A stretch of 64,000 bases of DNA. Source: Cycas panzhihuaensis (Eukaryota; Cycadophyta). The stretch's first letter is position 1. Each line of letters begins with the position of its first letter. The notes below the pieces were generated by a model. The model was not told the DNA's origin and did not search any database. It saw nothing but the letters and a program-made list of their open reading frames with translations. Location: contig CM041465.1 in NCBI GenBank assembly GCA_023213395.1, positions 241,249,741 through 241,313,740 on the forward strand, given 5' to 3'. The position numbers and the translations under genes are program-made. Shown here piece after piece: positions 10,872-22,102 of the stretch.

Positions 10872-11660
10872 ATGATGAAACTAGTAAATGCAAAGTTCAA
10901 GGTGGAGAAATTCAATGGCAAGAACAACTTTTAGTTGTGGAAGTTGAAAGTGTATGATATTCTAGTATAACAAGGTTTATGCAGAGCTCTTACAAGTAAA
11001 TCAAAGAAACCTACATGGATGGATGATAACAAATGGGATGATCTAGATAAAAGGGCTCTTAGCACAATACGATTGTGCTTGGCAGATGAAGTTCTATTTA
11101 ACATTGTAGGGGAGCAGATAGTAGAAGGATTATGGACCTAGTTGGAAGGCTTGTATATGACCAAATCAGTGACAAATTGAATCTACTTGAAGAGGTAATT
11201 GTACTCATTATGAATGAAAGAAGGTATAAAAATTACTGATCATTTGAATATTTTTAATACTCTTATTTTTCAGTTGGCTAGTATCGATGTCACAATTGAG
11301 GATAAGGACAAGGCTGTTACCTTGTTATGTTCATTACCAAACTCCTAGGACAATATTATCATTTCAATTAGTTTTAGTACTACAGATGAATTAGACTATG
11401 ATTCTATTGTGAGTGCTTTATTGATGGAAGAAGTAAGGAGGAAGTGTAGTTTTGAAAACTCCACACCAGAAGCTATGATAGTAATGGGTGGAACAATTGA
11501 GAGAGGACAAAGCTCTAGGGATACATCAAGGTCAAAGTCAAAAGGCAAGAAGAGTAAGCTCAGATGTTGGCACTGTAATAAGACAAGTCACCTCAAGAAG
11601 GATTGCTACAAAAGGAAGGAGTTCCAGAAAAAGGAAGATCCTGCCATGGAGGCTAATCAG
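10872..11660 (+). pseudogene. C2 gag with CCHC knuckle
   Basis: Starts MMKLVNAKFKVEKFNGKNNF, the typical N-terminus of a Copia gag (UBN2/DUF4219-like), followed by WKLKVYDILV and, after stops, DKRALSTIRLCLADEVLFN. From 11409 an uncorrected reading frame carries an intact zinc knuckle, CWHCNKTSHLKKDC (C-x2-C-x4-H-x4-C, residues 53-66 of that frame, about 11565-11606), preceded by a Ser/Lys-rich basic stretch. The knuckle would bind element RNA. Stops such as TAG for Trp or Gln and a frameshift near 11150-11260 break the N-terminal half. Confidence 0.9.
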
Positions 11661-12997
11661 GTGGTGTCGAATCAAGATACATATGATGATATCTTGGTTG
11701 CTTGTAATATTTCCTATTATCACCATGATTGGTTATTAGATTCGGTTGCTTCACACTATATGGGTCTACACAAGAGTTGGTTCTCATCATACCAACCTCT
11801 TAATGGTGGTGATGTGTTTATAGGAAATGAATTTTCTTATAAGACAGTTGGCATTGGTAGCATCAAAATTAAAATATTTGATGGTGTAGTGAGAAAATTA
11901 ACTAAAGTTAGACATGTACCTAATCTAAAAAGGAATCTGATTTCCTTAGGTAAACTAGATTCTGGTGGTTATAAGTACATAGGTTATGAAGGAGTCTTAA
12001 AGGTATTAAAGGATGCCTTGGTTGTTATGAAATCCTTAAATAAAGGAAACCTTTACATTTTAGTGAGAAGTATAGATGTTAGCCATGTAGTTACAACATC
12101 AAAGACTGTAGAAGACCCAGCTCAGTTATGGCATCAGAGACTTGGTCACATGAGTGAGAGAGGACTTAAGGTGTTGATGAACCGTAAGTTACTTCCTAAC
12201 TTACAACTTTCAGATTTGGATTTTTGTAAACATTATATTTTTAAAAAGCAGTGTAGACTCAGGTTTAAAGTAGGGAGTCACACTAGTAAAGGTGTTTTAG
12301 ATTACATACATTCAGATGTGTGTGGACTAGCCCCTATAATATCTTATGGAGGATCATTGTACTTTATCGCATTTATAGATGATTACTCTAGAAAGATATG
12401 GGTCTATTTTTTGAAAAAAAATCTAAAGTTTTCAATGTGTTTAAGCAGTTCAAGGCTCTAGTTGAGAAGAGCACTGACAAGTTAATCAAATGTTTAAGAA
12501 CTGATAATGGAGGTGAGTTTAACTCCTTGGAGTTTGAGAACTATTACAAAGGAGCTAGGATCGAAAGCCATAAGACCATTAACTATACTCCACAATAGAA
12601 TAGCATAGTTAAGCACATGAATAGGATACTCTTAGAAAGAGCAAGAAGCATGTTAAGTAAAGTAGGAGTGGAGTAGGGCTTATGGGTAGAAGCTATTCAA
12701 ACAACTTGCTATTTGGTAAATAAGTCACCATCACTTGCAATAGACTATAAGATTCCTAAAGAGGTATGGACTAAACATTCATATGACTATTTAAATTTGA
12801 AAGGGTTTGGTTATGATGTTTATGCCTTGACTGATAAAAGTCAACATTCAAAGTTAGACCCAAAATCTAAGAGATGTATCTTTGTTGGTTATGGTGATAG
12901 AGATGGTGTGAAAGGATACAGGTTGTGGGATCCTATTGCCCATAAAATCACTATTAATAGATATGTTATATTTGATGAATCTCCTTTTCTAAAATGA
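11661..12997 (+). pseudogene. C2 protease and integrase
   Basis: The protease is marked by WLLDSVASHYM, where family members have LDSGASxHM, so the active-site Gly is now Val. The integrase starts LWHQRLGHMSERGL (zinc-binding His pair); the second Cys of the expected CxxC is Tyr (FCKHY). The first catalytic Asp is in YIHSDVCG and the second in RTDNGGEF. The third, Glu, is changed to Lys in IVKHMNR (codon 12611-12613), where VxERMNR is expected. A frameshift near 12415 moves the reading to the next frame. The end of the integrase continues to about 12997 (KGYRLWDP...VIFDES). Confidence 0.9.
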
Positions 12998-14776
12998 GAT
13001 AGTATAGAAGTTGAAGTGAAATAGGAGCAAAAAGTTGAATGTCAATAGGTCAAGCTTGAGACTTAGCCATCTTTAGAAATAAAAGATCACGAAGATCTTT
13101 CTGAAGATGAATCTACAATAGATTTACAGAAGTATGTGGATACTCCTCCACCAACTATTAGAAGATCTACATGAGTTAGTCATCCATCTAATAGGTACAA
13201 CCCTTCTATTTCTATTGCTTTGGTTTCTAATAATGGTTTGCCTACCTATTATCAGGAAGTAGTACATGATATCCATAGTGAGAAGTGGAAGAGGGTTATG
13301 CAGGAAGAGGTATATGCTTTGAAGAAAAATAATTTATGGGACTTGGTAGAACTTCTACATGGTAGGAAGACTATTGGTTGCAGGTGTTTTTTCAAGAAGA
13401 AAACAAATGTTGATGGAAAGATCAATAAATATAGAGCAAGACTGGTGGCTAAAGGCTTTGCATATAAAGCAGGTATTGATTTTTATGAGATCTTTTTACC
13501 AGTTATTAAGCTTGTTTTAATTTGAGTTCTGTTAGCATTGGTAGCTTCTCTTGATTTGGAGTTGGAGCAATTAGATGCGAAAATAAATTTTCTACATAGA
13601 GATTTAGATGAAGAGATCTATATAGATCAACCAGAACGGTTTGTATAGGATGGTAGGAAAAGACTTGTTTATAGGCTTAGGAAATCATTGTATGGCCTGA
13701 AGCAATCACCTAGGCAATATTACAAGAAGTTTAATGCCTTCATGGAGAGCCAAAATTTTAAAAGAAGTGAGTATGATCATTGTATTTACTTTAAATTCTT
13801 GGACAATGACTTATTTATTATCTTGGTATTGTATGTTGATGACATACTAGTTACAAGCAAGAGCATGGTAGAAATCAATAAGTTAAAGGCTTGATTGGCT
13901 AGGAATTTTGATATGAAGTATCTAGGAGTTGCAAAACAAATCTTAGATATGGAGATACATATAGATAAGAAAATGGTAAGCTATAGTTATCATAATAGAA
14001 ATATGTGGACAAGGTGCTAACTAGGTTTGGTATGACAAATGTGAAAGTAGTGAGTATCCCGTTGGCTTCCCATTTCAAGCTTTCTTCGAGTATAAGTCTT
14101 AGTAGTGAAGAAGAAAAGGATTATATATATTGTGTGTCATCTGCCAGTGCAGTGGAAAATTTGATATATGCCATAGTATGTATAAGACCTGATATTTCAC
14201 ATACAGTTAGTAGGTTTATGGCAAATCTAGTAAATGAACATTAGGCAACAGTGAAATGGGTGCTTCGGTATTTGAGAGGAATAAGTGACTATTGCATCAC
14301 CTTTGGAGGTACAGGTAATCAAGTTTATGGATATCTTGATTCAAACTTTGTAGGAGATTTAGATAAGAAAAGGTCTACTTCAGGTTATGTATTCACTCTT
14401 GCAAATTGTCCAGTTAGTTAGATGTCAAAATTATAGAGCACAATTGCATTATCAACTATAGAAGCTGAATATGTTACTGCAACACATGCTTATAAAGAAG
14501 CAATCTAGTTATAGGGTCTTGGTTGAGCTTGGATGGAAATAGGAAAAGGTAAAGGTATTTTGTGACAGTCAAAGTCCCATTTACTTAGCAAATAATCCAG
14601 CTTATCATAGTAGGATAAAGTATATTACTCTTAAGTACCATTTTATTAAACAGGTTATAAAAGCAGGTGGAGTGGCACTTGAGAAGGTTAATACAAAATA
14701 GAATTGTACTGATTTGTTCATAAAACTAGTACTATTAGAGAAGTTCAAATGGTGTTTGACTTCTCTTAGCTTGTAG
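12998..14776 (+). pseudogene. C2 reverse transcriptase and RNase H
   Basis: RT begins near 13220 (EVVHDIHSEKWKRVMQEEV), continues with RARLVAKGFAYKAGIDFYE, SLYGLKQSPRQYYKKF and the intact catalytic YVDD (13832-13843). RNase H follows: RPDISHTVSRFM, VKWVLRYLRG, a catalytic region at DSNFVGDLDKKRSTSGYVF, and IEAEYV. It ends DLFIKLVLLEKFKWCL, the usual Copia C-terminus. Stops occur at Trp and Gln codons, and there are frameshifts near 13525, 13893 and 14540. The encoded enzyme would copy element RNA into DNA in the particle. Confidence 0.92.
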
Positions 14777-14833
14777 AAAAGGTGATGAATGGTCTAGGAA
14801 AGGTATTAAGTAAATTATTGCCAAGGTGGAGAT

Positions 14834-15488
14834 TGTTAAATAATATGACAATAATGTTTTAGAGTCTAAAATTTTGATAGGTTGGAAGCACGTTCCCTTC
14901 CAAACTTCCTCGGGGGTTTTGAAGGGGGGAAGGAGCCCCCATTGGCTGAGGGGGTACGGGGGGAGTTGGAATGCCCCCTGTAAAGAGGGTGTTCGAGGGT
15001 GATAGCCCCTAACCGAAAAAGCTAGCATTGAAAAGCATACTAAATTGTAAAGAGAATCAGGGTTGTTCGCTAAAAATACCCTAGATTCTATGGTCGAGAT
15101 TTGTGCCATATATGACTCTCTCATATAGATCGATTTAGGGTGTTTTTTCATCATGTTAATGATATTCAATTTTTAATGTATTGTGAGGAGTTGGGTGGCT
15201 GGTTGTTATTGCTATGAGTATTTTGCTACAGATTGCGTATATTTCTCCATTCATTGATAATAAAGATCGATACCTTTTTTGTGTGGATGTTTCCCTAGCA
15301 CACTGCTAGGGTTTTACCACGTTATATTGGGTGTATATTTGATACTTAGCTTTCTTATTCATTTTATTATATTATCTCTAGTTTAAGAACTTACGTGCTA
15401 AATTTTAGTTTTAATTCCTGTAACTAGTTACAAAATAGTTTAGATCTTGGTGGCAGTTTAAGGTTATTGGGACCTTGTCTTCTCAACA
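14834..15488 (+). repeat. C2 3' LTR
   Basis: Starts TGTTAAATAATATGAC after the polypurine tract AAGGTGGAGA and ends TTCTCAACA, followed by the second AGTAA. It matches 10146-10799 throughout, including the G/C-run block. Confidence 0.95.
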
Positions 15489-15493
15489 AGTAA

Positions 15494-16480
15494 CCCATTC
15501 ATGAGGACCATTTTTTAAAACATAGTAAAGATGACTAATTTACTTAAAATAGGAAGGCAAGAAATATGAGGCACTCCCCTGCCCCTTCCTCTAACCCACT
15601 AAAGGGGAAGGGCCCAAGGGGTCTGTCCCTTCTATTGAGCCCAAGATCTCAATGCCCTTCATCCTCTCAACCTAAGAACAAAGGGAAGAGAGTGATCTAA
15701 ATGCTTGAAACAACTCAGGTGTACCCCATCATATGTTCTCAAGTTATGCAAGAGGTTGACAAAGCCTCCACCTTGTAATAGATCCCTCCTATAGACCACC
15801 TTCCCATAGAGATCCTTATGGTCTTAAAGACTATTCTTGTCTGGCTAGGGTATTATGATATTTGAAGAGAACTTCCTTAACCCATTGAGAAGGGAAAGAC
15901 CTTCTCCATCATTGAAGAGCTTCATACTGTGTTTGCAGGCATGTCTATGATGGATGTCTTACAGAGTTGCCCTGAGCAACTTGCTTTTCTTCTAGAAGCC
16001 CTTAGCCAAAAGGATGTCCCTACTCATTCTATGGGTATGATCCCTCATGGGTTACCTACTCTATCTTTCAACCCAAGGGACCTTCCTTCCATTAGTGAGA
16101 GGAAGCACCATTAGCACTACCCTTTTATCATTACTATTGGCACTCCTGAGTTCACATGGACCATTGTAGACATTGGTTCTTCAGTGAATACTATGCCTAT
16201 ATGCATGGTAGAAGAGCTAGGTATAAGAGCCCTCAAACTAATCCTATGGATGTGCCAAGGCTTTGATGGTAGCGAGAAGACACCCTTGGGAATGGTAATG
16301 TTCTTGCTTGCCCTAGAAGATAAAATGATGTAAATTGACATTGTAGTCCTCAATATTGATGTGGACTATAACCTCTTATTAGGTTCCCTATGGATTGACC
16401 AAATAGGGGCCATTTATTCTTCTAGGTAGGGATAACTTAAGTTTGCCCATGGAGGATAAATAAAGGTTGTCATCTGAGAA
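15494..16480 (+). pseudogene. TatA gag end and aspartic protease
   Basis: After the C2 insertion the TatA reading resumes. About 15890-15960 corresponds to EELHTV...SMMDVLQSCPEQ, aligned with the same region of TatB at 24550-24620. The protease is seen at about 16120-16470: FTWTIVDIGSSVNTMPI, where TatB has VIDNGSS, then TPLGMVMF and VDYNLLLGSLWIDQIGA, the hydrophobic-Gly block near the C-terminus of retroelement proteases. Several stops interrupt it. Confidence 0.8.
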
Positions 16481-17440
16481 TCCCCTTCTAACTGATTATC
16501 TTATCAACCATGTCAGGTAATCTTGGGGGCACCCGATGAGGTTGAGGGTCCATCTGACCCATTGATATCCAACTCTTTTGATATTGAAAACTCCTAAGAA
16601 GGGGAGGACGTACCTCTCCCATGACTAAATTTGGTCTGTTTCACTCCCATCAATGTAGGGAGCTACATGTATCTAGTCGTCTTGAGCAACTGTAAGTTTG
16701 ATCATAATTATGAAGAATCACCTCGTTAAGTCTCCCTTCTTAACATGTGAAGGGGGCACCCCTCTCATCCTTTAGTGCATCCCATGTTCTGGCATAGGAC
16801 TCATGTGGGGTCAAATCACCATCAACTAACTTGCATGGTTAGGCCTTCTCCTGCTTCATCCCAATGGCTACGTACTATCAACCTACTAAAATACATTGAC
16901 TTCCAACTCACTTATGACTATTCTACCCAAGAATCCTCTCAATCCTTATTATCCTCTGAAGATAGTGAGGATGTTTAGTCCTTTTTTTCTTATGATAGAT
17001 ATATTGTTTATGATCTAGACCCCAACTAATGCTCCCCCTCTTGAGTGGGGGTACGATACCATAGGAGGATGTACTCTAACTCTTTAGAAGAGTCCCTTCA
17101 CTATTATAACTAGTTGTTTGATTACTACAAGCTTGTCATTCCCTTGCTTGCTTCCCAACCTCCTCTTAGCAAGACTATCTATAGGATAGATTATTTTAAG
17201 AATGATAAGGCCTTTTGGGAACACCTGGTAGGGGTTGTACCTAATTTGCCTTCTAGATATTATAGGCTTGGTTTCTAGAAGTGTTTGGCTATTAGATCAT
17301 CCCTAGTTGAGCACAACCAACTAACAACTCCTCCTCATCTACCTCTTGACCAAGCCCCCTCCCACTTTGAGGAAGTGAACACCATGTGTATAGGGGCCAC
17401 TAAGGATATCATCCTCACCCTTAATTAGGTCATCAAGGTT
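16481..17440 (+). pseudogene. TatA protease-RT linker
   Basis: Plus-strand reading aligned by position and short matches with the TatB linker (25110-25916). It includes a Ser-rich part ending SSEDSEDV (about 16978), IYRIDYFKNDKAFWEHLVG (TatB has VIHRVDYFEDDEALLEYLVG), a PSRYYRLG-like phrase, and HFEEVNTMCIGATKDIIL just before RT. No known domain. The conserved acidic VDYF-(K/E)-(N/D)-D-(K/E)-A block suggests a real part of the polyprotein. Confidence 0.65.
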
Positions 17441-17944
17441 AGAGTGAAATGCTCTCCTTAAGAAATAGAGGCATATACCAAGTTATTTCAAGAGTTCCAT
17501 GATGTCTTCACATAGGACTATTTAGATATGAAGGGTACTAACCCTAACATAATTACTCATAACCTTACCACAATCTTAGGTGCTCATCCCATGAGGCAAA
17601 AATAATACCCTTTACACCTAAAGTTATCAGCTACAGTCAAAATGGAAGTTGAAAAGCTGTTAGATATAGGCCTTATTACTTCCATTGACTATCCTAAATG
17701 GGTCTCAAACATTATAACCATTGCTAAGAAGAATGAGACCATTAGAATTTGTATTGACTTTAAAGACATCAATAATGCATGTCTTAAGACAACTTCTCTC
17801 TCCTTTTCATCGATTAAATCATTGATCATACCATTAAATTTGAGGTTATGTCATTAATAGATGGATTGTTTGGCTACAACCAAATTCAAATATCCTTCAC
17901 AGACTGCCATAAAATAGGATTCACCACTCCTTGGGGGATATTCA
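17441..17944 (+). pseudogene. TatA reverse transcriptase, first half
   Basis: LFQEFHDVFT, DYLDMKGTNPNI, then VEKLLDIGLITSIDYPKWVS and RICIDFKDINNAC are the N-terminal blocks of Gypsy RT. A frameshift near 17790 moves the reading to IIDHTIKFEVMSLIDGLFGY and FTTPWGIF. The solo LTR interrupts the reading at 17945, within the block that in TatB reads GTFVYKAMPFNLKNA. Confidence 0.88.
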
Positions 17945-18590
17945 TGTTGAGAATAGAAGGTCCAACCCTCTAACAGCCACCAAGATCTATTACTTTCTTA
18001 CAACTAGTTACAGAAATGAAACATACAAATTACATGAAAGTTCTTAAAACTAGAGATTATATAGTAACATGACAATGAAAGCCAAACATCACAAGTGCAC
18101 CCGATATAACGTGGTAAAACCCTAACAGTGTGCTAGGGAAACATCTACACAAGAAAGGTAGCAATCTTTATTACTGTAGAATGGAGAAAATAGTACATCA
18201 CATATACAGAGTGCTCTCTGGAACAACAATCAGCTGGTGCCCTCTTCACAGTACATTGCATAACATTACAACATAATAAGAAAAGCCCTAAAACGGGCTA
18301 TATGAGAGGACATCTAAGACCTAAAATCTCAATCGTGGAATCTAGGGTATTTTCAATGTATGACCCTGATTCTCTTTTCACTTTAATAAGGTTTACATGG
18401 TCAATTTTTCAGGTTGGGGGCTATCGCCCCTGAACCCCCTCCTAGCGGGAGGTGTTCCACACCATCGGTAACCCCCAACCAAGGGAGGCTCCTACCCCCT
18501 TTGGAACCCCCCGAGAAAGATTAGGGGGGGAAACTGCACAGAAAACAGGCCATAATTTTAGGCCTATAATTGTTGTCACAATACCCAACA
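17945..18590 (-). mobile_element. Solo LTR of the C2 Copia family
   Basis: A 646-bp sequence whose reverse complement matches the C2 LTRs: it starts TGTTGGGTATTGTGACAAC and ends TTCTCAACA. It is flanked by an exact target-site duplication ATTCA (17940-17944, 18591-18595). There is no internal sequence or second LTR, so it arose by LTR-LTR recombination of a full element. It interrupts TatA RT. Confidence 0.93.
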
Positions 18591-18595
18591 ATTCA

Positions 18596-19125
18596 CCTAT
18601 AAAGCCATTCCCTTCAATTTGAAAAATTCCATCACTACTTAACTAAGGGCTATGCAATTCATATTCCATGACCTCATAAACAAGATTCTCATGGTTTTTA
18701 TGGACAACATGATTGCCCTTTCCTACAAAAGGGCCCATTATCTTATAGACCTTAAGGCTATCTTTACAAGGTACTATAAATATCATGTCAGCCTAAACTC
18801 ACTTAAGTGCATTTTTACAGTGATAATTAGCAAGCTCTTAGGGTTCCTTATTTCCAAACAAGGAATCCAAGTGGACCCCAATAAGGTTAAAGTAATAGTT
18901 ATGATGTCTCCCCCAAGAACACAGTGGCAAATCAAGTCACTCTTAGGGAGATTAGGCTTCTTGAGGCATTTCTTTGTAGACTTCGCCATTAATGCCAAGC
19001 CTTTGACTAACCTACTTAAGAATGACACCCTTCTTGTTTGGTCTCCTAGGGCCCAAGAGGCATTCTAAGAGCTCAAAGGAGCCCTTGTATCAACCCCCTT
19101 TTTAGCCCCTCCTCTTTTTGATCAC
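18596..19125 (+). pseudogene. TatA reverse transcriptase, second half
   Basis: The reading resumes at YKAIPFNLKN and passes through MQFIFHDLINKILMVFMDNM. The catalytic FMDD of the sister copy TatB (26561-26572) is FMDN here (18697-18708), so the second Asp is lost. Then come LLGFLISKQGIQVDPNKVK, LLGRLGFLRHF and TNLLKNDTLLVWSPRAQEAF, the RT thumb/connection blocks. The reading is cut at 19126 by TatB and resumes at 36024 as RNase H (PFILYTS). Confidence 0.92.
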
Positions 19126-21843
19126 TGTTTCCTGGCTACCGAGAATGGACTTGAGATAAGTCGACTCAGGTAAGCATAGGTATATACTTCTCACTTTCAT
19201 CCTTGTTATTGCTTGGTAGAAGTTGTTTAGAGTATTGTTTGATGCACGCTTGCTTGCCATTTATGTGATCGCATTGCCTTCTCTACTTGATCATGTTGCT
19301 TGCACCTACGTCACACTATTTAGCCTATGACGACCCACCATGGGGCACTCCTCAATGAGTCATGCACCCCATATGGCACTCATATGCCTGCAACACCTCC
19401 ATAACTCCTCAAACATTATTGTTGGTTATGATGTGCTCGCATCAACACTTCTGTCACCATTTTGAGTCCCCTTCTAGCTGTGATAGGACCTCCCTGAGAC
19501 TTGTTTCTCTCTTTCGGCTACTTGCCAGCCACCTAGGCATGAGCTCCCAACCTACCAGGCCTCTGCACACCCCTCTGTTTAGCTCTAGGCTAGTTCTGTC
19601 TTCATTTTGGTTTTTAGTCCTGCACTGCTGCAAACTAAGTAAACTGTGAAGTTTACCACGGTACCGCAAAGTTTATCGTAGTACAACTGTTTAAATTTAT
19701 TTTTTTAAACTGCCTTAGCAATTCCTGCTCTTTTTGTAGAATTGCCACATGGCACCCTCGAGTACTCACCCCCACTATAACCCTAAACATTCGTTTAGGG
19801 TTGGGATGAGTATAAAACCCAAAAATGAATCTATTTGCTCCTCTTCTTCACTCATTTTTTGCTCTCTACACCTAACTCATGCTCTGTAACCTCCTCAAGA
19901 TCTGCTCCTTTGCTCTGGATTCTCTTCCATAGGTGCATCTACTATGTCTCAGGCCCTGCTCTAGCAGCTCTAAGCTTCTTTTTGCAGGTCTAGTTTTTGT
20001 GGAAGGAGAGTACTCACAACATATCAACAAGTAAACTCCAGGAACTAGAAGCGACATCCATGTGTGCCTCCCCTTCAGCCCAGGTCTAAAAATCCTACTG
20101 GACACAGGTTTTTTCCTCTGATTTTTGGTAGAATAAGACTCCCTCTTTCTGCCTTTTAGGTACTCCTTCAAAGTCCTTTAGGTTTTTCTGTGTTTTTTCC
20201 TTTCCTTTATGAGAAGTTTTGGGTCAATCTTTGCTCCTCCCCTTTCATTTCAGAGGAGCTTGCCTTTTGCTCCCTGTCTTGCAATATTTCTCCTCTCTTC
20301 TCCTGCAAGCCTACTCTAGGGTGGCTGTGTAAGAGGGCTGCATAAGGTTGGGTGAAGGGAGAAAGACGAGATTCATTCCCTTGTTGGACTTCTCCCCAAG
20401 GGTTTACCCTTCCTTTCCTTCCTCTTCCGCTCCATGCCTCTCTCTGGAGTTGGGCTAGGGATAGTGAGAGGCTTGTTTCAGTTCTAAAATTAGCACTGGC
20501 AGCCCTTACCACACTGGTTTTAGACCTGTACTCTCAGGTTTTGGGCATCACATAAGTCCCCAAACCTGTCTCGGTTTAGTTTTTGATCCTCGGCTTGCCC
20601 CAATGTGATGATTTGCTATCCATAGCACCTTGTCTCTTGGGTCTACCTATTCACCATCCCATTGGTTTATCATCTCTTCTACTTGCTATCCCAAACAACC
20701 ATCACACTCTGGTTTTTTCCTATTAAGGCTACGCGGAGGTACTTACAGGTAGGTTGGCCATTCTGAGGCTAATCTCCTTATCTTAGTCGTTGCTTAGCGC
20801 TGCTTAGATCTAAGATTTGCTTGGTGGTTTTGGAGTAGAGTGCATTACTTTTAGCTTGATTTATTAGCTATCTTTTATATTTATATACATATTAGGCACA
20901 CTTGGTAGCCCCCTTCTTTAGGAGGGAGAAACCCTTTTTTGTGATTGGTAGGTTCACGGTAGTAAAAGTATGAAAGAGGTGGACTTCTTTGACGGGTGAG
21001 TCCTTAGCTAGTAGTGCTTTTGGTTCCTTCTTTGTTTCTTTTTTTGCTACTTTGCTTTCACGTATCGGGGAAGGTAAGGTAGCCCCTCGTCTATTTCTGG
21101 CAACCATCGTCAACTAGCCCCACACTCGCATGATGAGTTCGAGTGGATGAGTGTGAAAGGAGTGGAAGGGCACAATGTTTCAACCACGCTTCTCTCCCAG
21201 GTACTCCTTCTCCCTTCTTTATCTTTTTTCCGCCATGCTTTTATGCAAACTTCGTATGTTAAAGCCACATAGGAAATGAAAAGGGAATGAACGTATATAT
21301 TTTTTTTTTGCATTTATAAATTCTTTTCCATAGCCATTCACCTTGTGTGTAGATAAGACTTAGGCATGAACCACATACCTTTTAAGCCCCATTTAACCCA
21401 TATGTAGGACCATCCGTCCCTAGACTTGCCTTTGGTTCTTTTAGCATATTTGCTTTACTTATCACATAACAACCTAATCCTAGCCTACATCCCTCTTCCA
21501 TTTGAGTTAGGTCATCGCATCTCTCGCGCACCTACTCACGTGTTGCCTCTTCCCTCTTGCGGGAAGGTGCTACCTTCGAAAGTCCCCTTTCCTCTTCCCG
21601 GCCATCTAAGGGGTAAGTGGGCCTCCTCCTTTGGGGCAACCCAAAGTCTTGCCTTGCGTCTTCTTTCTAAAGGTTACCTTAAGGAAATTGGGCACCATTT
21701 GTGGGTCTTGAACTCGTGCTCTGGTGCACGGATGCCATGCATGGTATTCTTCCTTACCATTAGGATCCCATCTATAGCCCAACCATACCTTAGCTAGTTA
21801 TTTCCTTCTAAGCATAGAAGACTATCCTATAGACGCGATTCCA
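19126..21843 (+). repeat. TatB 5' LTR
   Basis: Matches 33319-36018 along its whole length with scattered transitions. It contains the TATA region at 19811-19817 and a GGTAAG donor-like site at 19169-19174. ORFs read in either strand (for example at 20207-20555 and 21426-21797) differ in length between the two LTR copies and have no recognisable domain. Confidence 0.93.
19811..19817 (+). promoter_or_regulatory. TATA box of TatB 5' LTR
   Basis: TATAAAA in the context GGGATGAGTATAAAACCC, identical in the partner LTR (34004-34010). Confidence 0.7.
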
Positions 21844-21844
21844 C

Positions 21845-21863
21845 TGGTGACCATACTGGGGAC
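21845..21863 (+). promoter_or_regulatory. TatB primer-binding site (tRNA-Arg-like)
   Basis: TGGTGACCATACTGGGGAC, one base downstream of the LTR. It has one base difference from TatA (7749-7767), and by eye matches the Tat/Ogre tRNA-Arg primer type at about 15 of 19 positions. Confidence 0.68.
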
Positions 21864-22102
21864 CTGCCAGTAGGGGAGCTAGTCTTGCTTCTCTTTATGT
21901 TGGTGCTATTGCTTTCTAGTAATCTTCCTTATTTTCCCTTTCCATTGGGCAGCCCTCAACATGTGCTTCATACCCCCTTTCCTTTTAACAACTTTGGCAA
22001 AGACATTATATGTGACGTTTCTCACATCGTTTCAGAGGTTTACCACCTTTGTAAGAAGACCCTTCATATCATCTACTTCCATCGTCAGAATCTGATTCAA
22101 CA

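Larger units (their letters stand above)
10146..15488 (+). mobile_element. Ty1/Copia retrotransposon C2
   Basis: A 5,343-bp element with LTRs of 654 and 655 bp and an exact target-site duplication AGTAA (10141-10145, 15489-15493), inserted in TatA gag. The order gag, protease, integrase, RT, RNase H is that of Copia, and motifs such as KFNGKN...LWK in gag suggest a Tork-like lineage. There is a degenerate tRNA-Met primer site at 10802-10814 and a polypurine tract AAGGTGGAGA just before the 3' LTR. Coding capacity is lost through many stops. A solo LTR of the same family lies at 17945-18590. Confidence 0.95.

Noticed and set aside
20207-21313. Several ORFs of 67-101 codons on both strands in the TatB 5' LTR
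   Set aside because: They lie wholly inside the LTR, are not kept at equal length in the 3' LTR copy and show no domain.
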